NCBI GenBank assembly: GCA_036768485.1
Contig: JAVLUZ010000144.1
Location: forward strand, 1,062,620 to 1,126,619
Length of the DNA: 64,000 bases
Origin: Mermis nigrescens
Taxonomy: Eukaryota > Nematoda > Enoplea > Mermithida > Mermithidae
Direction: 5' to 3'
The notes below the pieces were generated by a model, which did not search any database, had not been told where the DNA came from, and was given only the letters and a program-made list of their open reading frames with translations. Every line of letters begins with the position of its first letter. Within the stretch, counting starts at the first letter, position 1. A program made the translations under genes and the position numbers. Below, piece by piece: positions 21,701-29,500 of this stretch.

Positions 21701-22434
21701 ACCCCACGCCCATTTGTGCTTCGGAGGATGGGTTTGGATTCTGCGAGAATCCGGCGGAATCACCCCCACATGGGCGTGGGGGTTTGGGGGTATGCACCCC
21801 CTCCAGAAGTTGAAATACCCCCCCCCAGAAAAATTTTTTTTGCTTTTTAGCAATTTTTTGATGCCATTGGATAGTGCTTGATGAGAAACGTCGAAAGATG
21901 GTGTTTTTTCTCCATACGACCACTTTTAAGACCATTTTTTGACCTTTGAAAATTTTTTCACCCCCCCCCCCAGAATTTTAGTGCTGCCCACCTATGATCA
22001 CCCCCTCCAAATCGGTAGACCCCCAGAAATGAATATTTGGTGCTTTTTTGACAATGTCACCCTTGCGGACCCTACCCAGAATTTAGTCGCTGCCTATCTA
22101 TGGTCCGAATTCCACAATGCCTGCGCTAAACCGTGTCATCCTACTGGTTATCATTTTGATTTCTTTGATCTCTCAAAATTACAAAACGATTTCGTCGCAG
22201 GACTTGCACCCGGGCGATCTGAAATTAGGCGTTGAGCATTTCGTTAATCGCTTATTGGAACCGATTAGGGCCAAATTCGAAAATGGTGATTTAAAATCAT
22301 TGACCGAGCGGGCCTATCCCTCGCCCATTAAATCAGTTCCAAAGACGAAAAAGAAACACGCCAAATCCGCCGTCGATTCGACGATAGAATCGAAAATCGA
22401 TAATTGCAACTTAGACGGAGCATTAGCAGAATAA
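1159..22434 (+). CDS. YARS1: Tyrosyl-tRNA synthetase, cytoplasmic (whole gene, 8 exons)
   Basis: Charges tRNA-Tyr with tyrosine in the cytosol (class Ic aminoacyl-tRNA synthetase). CDS = join(1159..1239, 6215..6361, 8395..8570, 10288..10417, 10478..10558, 13486..13537, 14440..14708, 22201..22434), giving 389 aa. All introns are GT-AG and every phase agrees. Seen: the class I ATP motif TGKPHVGY (exon 2), tyrosine-pocket segment [20 protein letters not shown] (exons 4-5), and KMSSS loop (exon 7) followed by the anticodon-binding region (exons 7-8). The protein ends in a Lys-rich tail and has no EMAPII-like domain, so it is close in length to yeast TyrRS (about 394 aa) and much shorter than the human enzyme (528 aa). 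The start ATG is chosen because ITRNLQ runs into exon 2 exactly as in animal orthologues. Introns 1, 2, 5 and 7 are swollen by transposons. Confidence 0.96.
2158..3581. mobile_element. Element with TAGGGATG ends and GC-rich subterminal blocks
   Basis: The left end reads TAGGGATG...CCCCGG and the right end CCCCGGAGCATCCCTA, so terminal and subterminal sequences are inverted copies. Several CCCCGG-type repeats follow at each end (2170-2232 and 3503-3572), while the 1.2-kb interior is AT-rich and non-coding. I could not find a matching 8-bp TSD (ACTTATAC against TTACAGCA), so class assignment (hAT-like) is tentative. Confidence 0.5.
4003..4440. mobile_element. Foldback element with inverted arrays of a 28-bp repeat
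   Basis: The ends resemble family C (CATAGGTGCGCAAGG at the left, CCCCATGCTCATG at the right). Inside, 4060-4225 repeats a unit around AGCTATATAGCC...TTTTGG.CTCAGAAAA. From about 4255 to 4385 the same unit runs in the opposite orientation (TTTTCTGAG...GGCTATAC). The element would fold into one long stem. No TSD was recognised. Confidence 0.6.
6215..6361 (+). CDS. YARS1: TyrRS exon 2 (49 aa; HIGH-type ATP motif)
   Basis: Acceptor GATTCGCAG, donor GAG|GTGAGC, phase 0 at both ends. It encodes EVMGEEKL... through [16 protein letters not shown] (the Rossmann-fold signature of TyrRS/TrpRS with the HIGH-equivalent PHVGY) to ADFLKAGCE. This is the exon that first identifies the gene. Confidence 0.97.
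6362..8394 (+). other. TyrRS intron 2: a family C copy and low-value sequence
   Basis: 6981-7425 is a family C copy. 7425-7590 is further repeat with a GACGCTTCGCGTC hairpin at 7570. 7838-8334 ends in GGATCCGCCACTG, a hAT-type terminus, but no TSD supports it. The remainder is AT-rich and I see nothing coding. Confidence 0.55.
6981..7425 (+). mobile_element. Family C MITE
   Basis: Family C landmarks in order: GGGGCACAAG at the left; CCAAAATGGTCAAAATGGCC; CATTTTGACTGCATT.TATCACTTTTAACACT; TGCTTTTGACCTCAAAAATGATGCA; and CTCTTCAGCGGG before a CATGTACATA-type end. It is the plus-oriented relative of the copy with a perfect TSD at 11412-11840. Confidence 0.75.
8395..8570 (+). CDS. YARS1: TyrRS exon 3 (58 aa plus 2 bases)
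   Basis: Acceptor TTATTTAAG, donor ACTGA|GTAAGC; starts in phase 0 and ends after two bases of a Glu codon. Encodes [20 protein letters not shown] and continues to VRGSEFQLT, the core of the catalytic domain, nearly collinear with human TyrRS. A family B transposon begins only 19 bp past the donor. Confidence 0.96.
8590..8825 (-). mobile_element. Family B hAT-type MITE with perfect 8-bp TSD
   Basis: Ends CTCATCTGGGCG and GCCGCCCACCTATG. It is flanked on both sides by ATTGTCAC (8582-8589 and 8826-8833). The interior has the family B motifs ATGGATAGTGCTCGATGAG and CGCCATACCACCA. It is non-coding, and the exact 8-bp duplication supports the hAT superfamily. Confidence 0.9.
9250..9416 (-). mobile_element. 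Family L short element, copy 1
   Basis: The reverse complement aligns with 35228-35410: GCAGGCACGTA..., then GGTTCCGGA-type text, AAACGTTATTTTGTG, GTGTTGGTCC, and AAAATAGGACGGCCAG. The ends GTACGTAGCTGG and CTACGTGCCTGC are roughly inverted. Flanks are similar at about 6 of 8 positions, so the TSD is only suggestive. Confidence 0.6.
9654..9705. repeat. (TTA)n microsatellite
   Basis: About 16 consecutive TTA triplets. The poly-Leu and poly-Ile ORFs across it are artefacts of the repeat. Confidence 0.95.
10108..10262 (-). mobile_element. GC-hairpin repeat related to 29935-30100
   Basis: Reading the minus strand: GGGCCGTATTTGATG, GGCGGCCGCC, AAGATAATGCACG, CTTCAAATTTTCGGCGCTTCGCG. The same order occurs on the plus strand at 29935-30100. 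The 13-bp GC hairpin is at 10123. Confidence 0.6.
10288..10417 (+). CDS. YARS1: TyrRS exon 4 (43 aa)
   Basis: Acceptor GATTTTGAAG; the first base completes Glu, then [18 protein letters not shown]... to [13 protein letters not shown], with donor CAA|GTAAAT. It contains the conserved [10 protein letters not shown] and the Tyr and Gln residues equivalent to tyrosine-pocket residues of human TyrRS (known for the family). Confidence 0.95.
10478..10558 (+). CDS. YARS1: TyrRS exon 5 (27 aa)
   Basis: Acceptor TTTTATAG, donor AAG|GTATAA, phase 0 at both ends. Encodes [20 protein letters not shown] then IFTFAEK, carrying the Asp and Gln of the tyrosine-binding pocket. The intron before it is only 60 bp, the shortest in the gene. 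Confidence 0.96.
10675..11401 (-). mobile_element. Family A MITE, dimeric copy
   Basis: Two family A units run head to tail (about 10675-11060 and 11055-11401). Both contain ATGGCAGAA..TTGCATTT and CCACACTAAAATCG..., followed by TGTACAAAATG. The outer ends are AGTGTTTTTTTTTGTAC and GACCTTGTACAAAAAAAA. A perfect GGCGCTTCGCGCC hairpin is at 11181. Confidence 0.75.
11412..11840 (-). mobile_element. Family C hAT-type MITE with perfect 8-bp TSD
   Basis: The element reads CAGACATGCACATAGG at the left and CCTTGTGCACCTATG at the right, and is flanked by CTACGTAT at 11404-11411 and 11841-11848. It is 429 bp and non-coding, with the GC hairpin at 11561. This copy defines the family boundaries. Confidence 0.88.
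12030..12448 (-). mobile_element. Family C MITE, decayed TSD
   Basis: Ends CATACATGCACATGGG and TTAGGCACCTATG match the 11412-11840 copy. The flanks ACTTTACC and ACCCTGCC agree at 5 of 8 bases and all differences are transitions, as expected for an old duplication. Confidence 0.75.
12638..12852 (-). mobile_element. Family B hAT-type MITE
   Basis: Ends CAAACCTGGGCG and GCGGCCCATCTATG; flanks ACTGCTAC and GCTGCTAC match 7 of 8. The interior has the standard AGGATAGTGCTCGATGAG and CGCCATACCACC text. Confidence 0.85.
13486..13537 (+). CDS. YARS1: TyrRS exon 6 (17 aa plus 1 base)
   Basis: Acceptor TTTGTTCAG, donor ATGG|GTAAGC. Encodes [17 protein letters not shown] plus the first G of the Val codon completed by exon 7. 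Strongly conserved in animal TyrRS (YLPALGY..R.HLMNPMVPGLTG). Confidence 0.95.
13831..14281 (+). mobile_element. Family D hAT-type MITE with perfect 8-bp TSD
   Basis: Ends CATAGTTTCCCAAGG and GGAATGTGTG; flanked by CCTTCAAA at 13823-13830 and 14282-14289. 451 bp, with a GGCGCGAAGCGCC hairpin at 14125. A second copy lies at 32873-33293 in the same orientation. It interrupts a family E copy (13600-13822). Confidence 0.88.
14440..14708 (+). CDS. YARS1: TyrRS exon 7 (KMSSS loop, 90 aa)
   Basis: Acceptor TATATTCTAG, donor CTG|GTAATT. The split Val codon is followed by [20 protein letters not shown], with the class I KMSKS loop as KMSSS, then the [14 protein letters not shown] helix and start of the anticodon-recognition domain (ending EAAFASL). 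The longest coding exon, and intact. Confidence 0.97.
14858..15547 (-). mobile_element. Family B MITE interrupted by a family A MITE
   Basis: The outer B element begins CACACGTGGGGG and ends TTGCTGCCATG, with flanks GGGATAAA and GTGATAAA matching 7 of 8. Its middle is split by a family A copy at 14929-15363 (CAGTGTTTTTG ... CAAAAAACACTG). B was therefore present before A. Confidence 0.85.
14929..15363 (-). mobile_element. Family A MITE (CAGTG ends)
   Basis: 435 bp with inverted ends CAGTGTTTTTG and CCTTGTACAAAAAACACTG. Internal landmarks: CTTTTCGGGACCGTCTTTGTACA, a GCGCGAAGCGCC hairpin at 15061, and CCATATCATAGTACA. It lies inside the family B element at 14858-15547. Confidence 0.82.
15933..16100 (+). 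mobile_element. Family B MITE, internally deleted, perfect TSD
   Basis: Starts CATAGGTGGGCAGC and ends CCACGTGTG; flanked by TGGAGGAC at 15925-15932 and 16101-16108. Only 168 bp because part of the usual interior is missing. Confidence 0.88.
16620..16859 (+). mobile_element. Family B MITE
   Basis: Starts CATACGTGGGCAGCACC, ends CGCCAAGGTGTA; flanks GTTGATAT and ATTGATAT match 7 of 8. Contains ATTCATTGGCATCAAAAAATT, the reverse of the usual GATGCCAATGGATAG motif. Confidence 0.82.
17469..18308 (+). mobile_element. Family B MITE with family A inserted, perfect outer TSD
   Basis: CATAGGTGGGCT at 17469 and CCACGTGTG ending at 18308 are flanked by CTGTCGCT (17461-17468 and 18309-18316). A family A copy (17481-17930) sits 12 bp inside. 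About 180 bp of unrelated sequence (roughly 18070-18245, with a GCGCCAAGCGCC hairpin at 18141) also interrupts it. Confidence 0.82.
17481..17930 (+). mobile_element. Family A MITE inserted in family B, perfect 8-bp TSD
   Basis: Starts CCGTGTTTTTTTGTACAAGG and ends GAATACAAAAAAAACTGTG; flanked by GGTGGGCT at 17473-17480 and 17931-17938, both derived from the host B sequence. Two GC hairpins (about 17694 and 17785) lie in the interior. The TSD places family A in an 8-bp-TSD superfamily. Confidence 0.88.
18333..18586 (+). mobile_element. Family B MITE with perfect 8-bp TSD
   Basis: CATATGTGGGCAGC ... GCCCAGGTGTG, flanked by GTAGGTAC at 18325-18332 and 18587-18594. 254 bp, non-coding. Confidence 0.9.
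18720..18912 (+). mobile_element. Family A fragment
   Basis: A decayed piece with CTAATAAAAATCGAAAAACTCAG and CTGACCTTGTACAAAAAAAACAC at its right end. Comparable fragments occur at 9030-9115 and 52620-52710. Confidence 0.5.
19091..20058 (-). mobile_element. Solo LTR of an LTR retrotransposon
   Basis: A 968-bp block with ends TGTCA...TGACA, flanked by the 4-bp duplication TCCG (19087-19090, 20059-20062). On the minus strand an AATAAA signal (around 19155) precedes the 3' end, as expected for an LTR in that orientation. There is no internal coding region, so this looks like a product of LTR-LTR recombination. It sits inside the GGATCC tract of the 16450-20096 element. Gypsy/BEL class is possible from the TSD length, but the class is not determined. 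Confidence 0.7.
20105..20885. mobile_element. Cluster of four to five overlapping family B copies
   Basis: Minus copies at about 20110-20300 and 20300-20470, a plus copy at about 20470-20725 and minus fragments to 20882 meet at motifs of the form ACCACCATACGTGGGC. The plus and minus copies are near-mirror images. The run of 13 G at 20665-20680 belongs to the G-rich side of one copy. Confidence 0.7.
21203..21443 (-). mobile_element. Family B MITE
   Basis: CACACCTGGGGGG...CTGCCCACGTATG; flanks GACGCGGG and GACATGGG match 6 of 8 with transitions only. Confidence 0.8.
21767..21996 (-). mobile_element. Family B MITE with perfect 8-bp TSD
   Basis: CACATGGGCGTGGG...CTGCCCACCTATG, flanked by ATCACCCC at 21759-21766 and 21997-22004. 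Confidence 0.9.
22201..22434 (+). CDS. YARS1: TyrRS exon 8 (77 aa, stop)
   Basis: Acceptor TTTCGTCGCAG; begins [20 protein letters not shown] (human [22 protein letters not shown]), completing the anticodon-binding domain. It then runs through [20 protein letters not shown], a basic tail, to ..DGALAE and TAA at 22432. The family's optional EMAPII-like C-terminal domain is absent. No canonical AATAAA is obvious in the next 80 bp. Confidence 0.96.
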   Translation, partial: DLHPGDLKLGVEHFVNRLLEPIRAKFENGDLKSLTERAYPSPIKSVPKTKKKHAKSAVDSTIESKIDNCNLDGALAE

Positions 22435-25120
22435 TACTTTCTGTTCCTATTTTTTACGTATCGTTTGTGATATTGGGCATTATTGCTTTCAATCGTTTTT
22501 TCTGACTGAAATAGAATTCACTCGATATACGCACAGCATGGGTGACCTGGGTGCCACTGCGAACCAATCAGGTCTGATTTGAGAATGGAAAATTTTGAAG
22601 GATGTCTGACCATACGTGGGCAGCGAGAAAATTCAGGGGCAGGACGTGGGCAGCAAGAAAATTCTGGGGAGGGGGTGCAAGATTTTTCAAAGGTCAAAAA
22701 ATGGCCCTAAAAGTGGTGGTCATAGGTGGGCAGCACCGAAATTCTGGGGGGGGTGAAAAAATTTTTAAAGGTAAAAAAATGGTCTTAAAAGTGGTCGTAT
22801 GGCAAAAAACACCATTTTTCGACGTTTCTCATCGAGCTCTATCCAATGGCATCAAAAAATTGCTAAAAAGGCAAAAAAAATTTCTGGGGGGGGGGGGTAT
22901 TTCAACTTCCGGGGGGTACATACCCCCCACGCCCATGTGTGGTGCTGGTATGGCGAAAAAACAATTTTTCAACGTTTCTCATCAAGCACTATACATTGGC
23001 ATCAAAAAATTACGGAAAAAACGAAAAAATTTTCAAAAATTGAAATCTGAAAAATTGAAACCATTTTCATTTTTAGGGGGGGCTATTTTGGTTTCTCGGG
23101 GTGCATACCCCCTACGCCCAGGTATGCTTACACCCATGTGTGTATTTTCGATAATAAATTTATATAATTTATTTCGCAGTAAAGTTCCTACGCACATACC
23201 ACACCATAACCGGTGGGCGACACCAAAGTTCTAGTGGTGCAAGGTTTTTCAGAGGTCAAAATATGGCGGAAAACACCATTTTCAACGTTTCTCATCGAGC
23301 ACTTGGCATCAAAAAGATTGCGAAAAAAATTGAACACTTGAAATCTGGGGGGGTATTTTGGTTTCGTGGGGGTACTGCATACCCCCAAACCCCCACGCTC
23401 AGATATGACCACCACAAATGGGCGTTTAAGGGGTTGGAGCATTCACAGTACTGTAACCCCCAGAATTCTAATTTTGGTGACATGTTTGGCAATTTTACCC
23501 AACTTGATCCCCACCCAGAATTTTCTTGCTGCCCACGTATGCATAATACTATGTACAGTGCGGAACAGATATCGTAAATTTAATTTGCTATCTTCAATAT
23601 GTACAGTTAAAAAAGATGTAATATGTACAGTGCACGTAAGAGCGGGCAAGCTTTTGCAGCAACAGTACGAAAGAAGGCACTTTAAACAGTGATAGACGAA
23701 AATATGAGCGACGCTTACTGTCATACATATGTACCTACGTGAGAAGGTAAAAATTCTACCCCCCCAGAATTCAATTTTTGAAAATTTTTTGTTTATTTGA
23801 TGCCAATGGATAGTGCTCGATGAGAAACGTTGAAAAATAGTGTTTTTCGCCATACCACCATTTTTTAGGTCATTTTTTAATTTGAAAAAATCTTGCACCC
23901 CCAAGAAGTTTAGTGGCGCCCACCTATGGTGGTATGCATAGGTTGGCAGCACCGAAATTCCGGGAGGGGTGAAAAAGTTTCAAAGGTCAAAAACTGGTCT
24001 TAAAAGTGGTCGTATGCACACCTGGGCGTGGGGGGTATGCACCCCCCCCCAGAAACCAAAATACCCCCCCCAGAATTCAATTTTGAAAATTTTTTTCGTT
24101 TTTTTCGCAATTTTTTGATGCCAATGGATAGTGCTTGATGAGAAACGTCGAAAAATGGTGTTTTTATCGCCATACCACCATTTTTAAGGCCATATTTCGA
24201 CCTTCAAAAAAATCTTGCACCCCCCAGAATTTTTTGCTGCCCACGTATGGTCGTATGGCGCAAAAAACCATTTTTCGACGTTTCTCATCAAGCACTATCC
24301 AATGGCATCAAAAAATTTCTAAAAAAAGCAAAAAAATTTCAAAATTTGAATTCTGGGCGGGTATTTCAACTTCTGAGGGGGTGCATACCCCCCACGACCA
24401 TGTGTCGACTGGTATGGCGAAAAAACACCATTTATATCATCTTTTCTTACCGAGCACTTTCCATTGGAATCAAGAAATTGCGAAAAAACAAAAATTGAGT
24501 TTGGAGGGGTGCATGCATACCCTCTGACGCCTACATGTGGCTATAACAACTTTCCAATAACATCGAGTTATATAATAGTCTGAAAATGAGGTTATTCTGA
24601 CCAGATTGCATCTAAGGGAATAATCAGATAAAAAAGCTATTTAGTAGTTAACCATCACCAACGATAATGTGGTTCAAAGGATACATATGACGTCATGACT
24701 TGAAAATTTCGGCTTGAAATTAGTAAATTCAAAAAAAGGGAAAAAATGAAGCAGATTAAAAAAGCCGCAGAAGATATTCAGCCTAAAAAAACAAGATTTA
24801 GCTCAATATCAGTCCTTTAGCCGGGTCATTTACAATATGTTAACATTGAATTGATATTGGCATAGTGTTGTGTGGTTTGGTGGGCAGCACCGAAATTCTG
24901 GGATGGGGGTGGCAAGATTTTTCAAAGGTCAAAAAAATGGTCTTAAAAATAATGGTATGACAGAAAAACATCATTTTTCAACGTTTCTCATTGTGCACTA
25001 TCTATTGGCATCAAAGAAATGCATGAAAAAACAAAAAATTTCAAAAATTGAATTCTGGGGGTATTCGGCCTTCTGAGGGAGTGCATACCCTCAACCCGCA
25101 CGCCCACGTGTAATGGTGAC

Positions 25121-25360
25121 CACACCTGGGCGTGGGGGGTATGCACCCCTGAGAAACCAAAATATTCCCCAGAATTCTATTTTTTAAAATTTCTTTTGTT
25201 TTTTTTCGCCATTTTTTGATGCCAACGGATAGTGTTCGATGAGAAACGTTGAAGAATGGTTTTTTTCGCCATTACCACCATTTTTAAGGCCATTTTTTGA
25301 CCTTTGAGAAATCTTGCACACCCCCATCCCCAGAATTTCGACGCTGCCCACGTGCCATAT
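25121..25360 (-). mobile_element. Family B MITE with perfect 8-bp TSD
   Basis: CACACCTGGGCGTGG ... CCACGTGCCATATG flanked by ATGGTGAC at 25113-25120 and 25361-25368. A plus-oriented B copy (24875-25112) abuts its left TSD, so the pair forms an inverted repeat of about 490 bp. Confidence 0.88.
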
Positions 25361-25768
25361 GATGGTGACATGTTTAGTAAAAAATACGCCTTTATGAATA
25401 ATACTATGGCAAGATAAAGTGACAAGAACCTATTTTTCGAAATAAGCAAAACGAATATAAATCATTGATCAAAAAGTCGAATTTAATTCCATTATCGATA
25501 GTCCCAAATTTCACATGATTTTGAATTTTCTCAAACAAAATTCCCAAACACGATGTCCAGCATCTATTCAGTCGTCTAAACAAAATTTACACTTGCAAAT
25601 CAATCTACTAGAATTTTATTGAAAAAACCAATGCGTTATGTCGAGCATCTTTTCAGTGATTCTTCAGTCTCTAAAAAAATTGTCCTGAATTCCGGTGGGA
25701 TAAGTACGTTGTAATTGAATGAAAATTAAAATTTGTACGTAAATTATAGAATGAAAATACTCCAGGAC

Positions 25769-26041
25769 CACACCTGGCCGTGAGGAGTTTGGGGTATGCA
25801 CCCCCCCCCCCCCTCGAGAAACCAAAATACCTCCCAGAAATCAAAGAACCCCCTCCCAGAATTCAATTTTAATTTTTTCTCTCTCGTTTTTTTCGCAATT
25901 TTTTTGATGCCAATAGATAGTGTTCAATGGAAAACGTCGAAAAATGGTGTTTTTTCGCCATACCACCACTTTTAGGGCATTTTTTGACCTTTGAAAAATC
26001 TTGCACCCCCCTCCCCAGAATTTTCTTGCTGCCCACGTATG
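25769..26041 (-). mobile_element. Family B MITE with 8-9-bp TSD
   Basis: CACACCTGGCCG ... CTGCCCACGTATG flanked by CTCCAGGAC at 25760-25768 and 26042-26050. Eight of the nine identical bases are expected for a hAT TSD, and the ninth may be chance. Confidence 0.9.
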
Positions 26042-26265
26042 CTCCAGGACCTAATGAGACATTTAAACTCGTCAATAATAATTACAGTTTGACAAAAACG
26101 CAGATGTTACGAGTTTTCGTGTGAGCTATGTTTTTGAGATAATTAGTAGCTTTGGTGGATTTTATGTGTTAATTAATCATTTTTACAATCGGTTTAACGG
26201 ATAATATAACGCCACCATAAATAATTAGTAAGAGCGTACAAAAAATTGTGTAAAACGCGCGATTT

Positions 26266-26505
26266 TCATTGCTGAATCGCCCCTTTGACCGTTCGAATTT
26301 CGTGAAGAATTTCGGCGAATCGCACTTGCTTCGCAGGTGGTTTTTTAACGTGCGTCGGTTTGACCTTTAACCTGCTGGATACGGTATGCTTGGCTAGAAA
26401 TCTATGCGGAGTGCCTTGACGGAGAATAGGAGACTGTGAGCAATTACGTCGATGATGCGACGCCTTATTGGTCAGAAGTTTTTGGCGTGTTGCCAATGAA
26501 TCCAG
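26266..26505 (-). CDS. Gene 2 exon 10 (79 aa, stop)
   Basis: Acceptor GTGCTTTAG, phase 0, starting LDSLATRQKLLTNKA. Very basic (RR, RH, KVKP, KKPPAK), then KQVRFAEILHEIRTVKGAIQ and TGA. KQVRF fits the [RK]-x-V-x-F docking motif for protein phosphatase 1; that is inference from a short motif. Confidence 0.75.
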   Translation of the reverse strand: MDSLATRQKLLTNKASHHRRNCSQSPILRQGTPHRFLAKHTVSSRLKVKPTHVKKPPAKQVRFAEILHEIRTVKGAIQQ

Positions 26506-29500
26506 CTAAAGCACACATATGCATGTATGCATAGTCATTTTTAAAATAAACAATACACAAAAAGATTTCGCGAAAACAACATGAGTAGCATGTGTTTTTC
26601 TGTGACTTTCTCGAAATACAAGCCGGTTTCGCAGATTACCGAAATTGTTTAAATTTTAAAATTCAAGTGCCAAAAATCGGCTAAACTTTGGAAAATTTTT
26701 CGTCATTTTGCAGCATTTTCAAGTCAATGAAAAAGAGTTTGACACGGAATCCTTTCTCGCGACAAATGAATTTTCAAATATTAGAATTCCACGGATTCGC
26801 GTCGCGATGCGACCAAAGGTGGGCAGCACCAAAATTCTGGGGCTGCAAGATTTTCCAAAGGTCAAAAATGGTCTAAAAAACGGTGGTATGGCAACAAAAA
26901 AACTATTTTCAACAATTCTCATTGTTCCATTGGCATCGGAAAAATTTCGAAAAAACAAAAAAAAAGTTAAAAAGTTCTAAAAATTAAATCTAGGGAGGAG
27001 TATTTTGGTTTCTGCGGTGTATTTCGCCTTCTGGGAGTGCATACCCCCAAACCCACCCCCAACGCCCACGTGTAGTCGCGACCACATCTGGGCGTGGGGG
27101 TATGCACCCCAGAAGGCCGAATACTCCCCAGAATTCAATTTTTAAAATTTTTTTGTTTATTCCGCAATTTTTTGATGCCAACGGACAGTGCTTGATAAGA
27201 AACGTTTAAAAATGGTGTTTTTTCGCCATACCACCTTTTTGAGACCATTTGTTGACCTTTGAAAAATTCTGCACCCCCGCCACCCAGAATTTTGATGCTG
27301 CCCATTTATGGTCGCGAGCTTGCGCTTGGACTATTTCTACATGCATTTTTATCAATTTTTTTAGAAAATTTTTAAACTTGCCTGGCAGAAATTATGAAAC
27401 TTTATAATTGATCATTTCCCTTTTATCTTATTTTTCCAATTTTAAATAGCAGCACAACTTGAATTCTGCTCGGCTTAGCAAGTATCTACGCAGAGGTTCA
27501 TATGTATGTATGTAATAATAAAACTAACAAAATGTGAGCGTAGATGGGAGAAGCCAAATTCTGAGGGTCCGGTGAAGCAAATTCGCCGAAAATAGCACCA
27601 AAAATTCAATTCGGGTGTCTATCGATTTTCGGGTCCTTTTAGATTGTTAGGGTTAAGATCCCCCAGATGTTCATGTGTAGGTGTGAAATCGGTATAATCG
27701 GCACACCGATCTTTTTTAATTTCTCAATCCATAAATTTTTTTGGAAAAATGTGTTTTTGTCTTCTTACTTTTTCCTTGTTTTGTTAACGGTCAGAAATTC
27801 GAAGGCATGTTATGCAGCATGCATGATCTTGGGGAGGATTCAGCACATTTTCACCCTCCGGAACTCGGTCGTTTGAAGCGTGCTGTTTTAAGAAGCGTTT
27901 TTAGCTACCTGTTTGACAAGAAGTGTCAAATTTTCGGCGCTTCGCTCAATATGCTCATTTTCTGACTAAATTTATTTTCTTCAATTAAATCGAATGTTTT
28001 TTATTTTTCGAATTGTTTTATTGTTTTTAAATTTTTTTTAGTTTTTATGTCCTGGAAAGATAGAGCATCGTCAGAACGCCAAAAAACGATGTTTTTGACG
28101 CATCATACGTGGGCAGCAACAAAATTCTGGGGGAGAGTTGCAAGGTTTTTCAAAGGTCAAAAACTAGTCTTAAAAATGGTGGTATGACGAAAAAAACACC
28201 ATTATTCAAGGTTTATCATCGAACACTATCCGTTGGCATCAAAAAATTGCGAAAAAAAGACAAAAAATTTTAAAAATTTAAATCTTGGGGGGATTTTGGT
28301 TTCTGGGGGTGCTACCCACCAAACCCTCCTCAAACCCAGGTGTGATAGCCACCATTTTTCAGACCAAAAAGAGGTATACTTCAAAATTTCACCCCCTCCC
28401 CATCTCCCATGCAGTGCATGTCTGCATCTCACCTACGTACAAAAATACATGAGCTGGGCAGGGCCAGAACTCTAAGAGGTTTAAAACATGCACAAGAAAA
28501 AAAGAATTGATGGTCGTAGCAAAAAACAGCTTTCTCGATGTTCATCGAAGATCTGACTCCCATGTTGGCCCATAAATGACCGGATATCCCGAAATTTTAA
28601 AGCATAAAAATGCAGTGCTACAAGATAAACGTAGAATGTGATTGAATTTTCAAAATTTAAAACGAAATAAAATAAAATCTCACCCATGACAGTTGAGCAC
28701 TTACTCGTTGTATGAAAGTGTCTTTTGCTTCCATTTCAGAGACCAGAGCATTCTCTCGTGCTTTATAATCGTTCGATGTTCGTGCTTGCTGATCTTCCTG
28801 GCTGATCAGATCGTACTCTCTGCGGCAGTACAATAAATAATAAAAATCTATGGGATATGGAGAACTCGCCCCCCACATTTCGCCCCCACCACAACTCGCC
28901 ACCATACAATTCGCCCCCAAACTCGCCCCTACAGAAGTTGCCCCCCACAACTCAACCCCATACAACTCGCCCCCCCACAACTCCCCCCAACTCGCCCCGA
29001 GGGATATATACAACTCGGCAACTACATTTCGCCCTCACACAATCCCCCCACAAATCGCCCGCACAACTCGCCCCCATACAACTCTCCTTCAGGTATATGG
29101 ATAACTCGCCCCCTACATTTCGCCCCCACTTAATCCCCCCACAACTCACCCCACACAACTCGACCCTACACAACTCACACCCCGCAGACAAAAACGGATG
29201 AAAATTGAACACTTTCTTCATTAGTGCTTCAAATTCACCAGAAACATACGTAGTAATAACGTAGGTTTAACGCTATTTTAGCGCTCACATCAGTTTTTTG
29301 AGGTTGTTTTGGCTTCCAGATCGGCCATGCTTTTCGGCGCTTAACACCGTTTACACTTTTTTGACTATATTTTGTCGAATTTGCTCGATTTTGTCAAAAA
29401 AATTTTTGTTTTTTGTTCTAGAAAGAACGAGCACAGTCCAGAACGTCAAAAAACATTGTTTTTGACGTAAACCCATCGTTTTTCGGCCTAAAGAAGACAT

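Larger units (their letters stand above)
14709..22200 (+). other. TyrRS intron 7 (7.5 kb): nested transposon nursery
   Basis: Contains B with A inside it (14858-15547), E (15785-15930), B (15933-16100), and the 3.6-kb GGATCC element (16450-20096) holding further B and A copies and a solo LTR. A family B cluster follows (20105-20885), then B at 21203-21443 and 21767-21996. 15556-15780, 16110-16440 and 20890-21180 show nothing recognisable. No host exon is seen. Confidence 0.7.
22435..26265. other. Intergenic region between convergent genes, dominated by family B
   Basis: At least nine full or partial family B copies lie at 22605-22935, 22940-23130, 23205-23410, 23755-23935, 23937-24015, 24015-24250, 24245-24530, 24875-25112 and 25121-25360, plus 25769-26041. 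Neighbours often run in opposite orientations. 23560-23740, 24540-24860 and 25370-25755 hold nothing recognised. Confidence 0.7.

Noticed and set aside
22602..23234. A 210-codon plus-strand ORF
   Set aside because: It reads across several family B copies, and its peptide repeats the transposon text ([18 protein letters not shown]). Similar frames occur in every B copy.
28850..29201. Pro/Thr/Ser-rich ORFs that could suggest a mucin-like protein
   Set aside because: Direct consequence of the CAACTCGCCCCC minisatellite.
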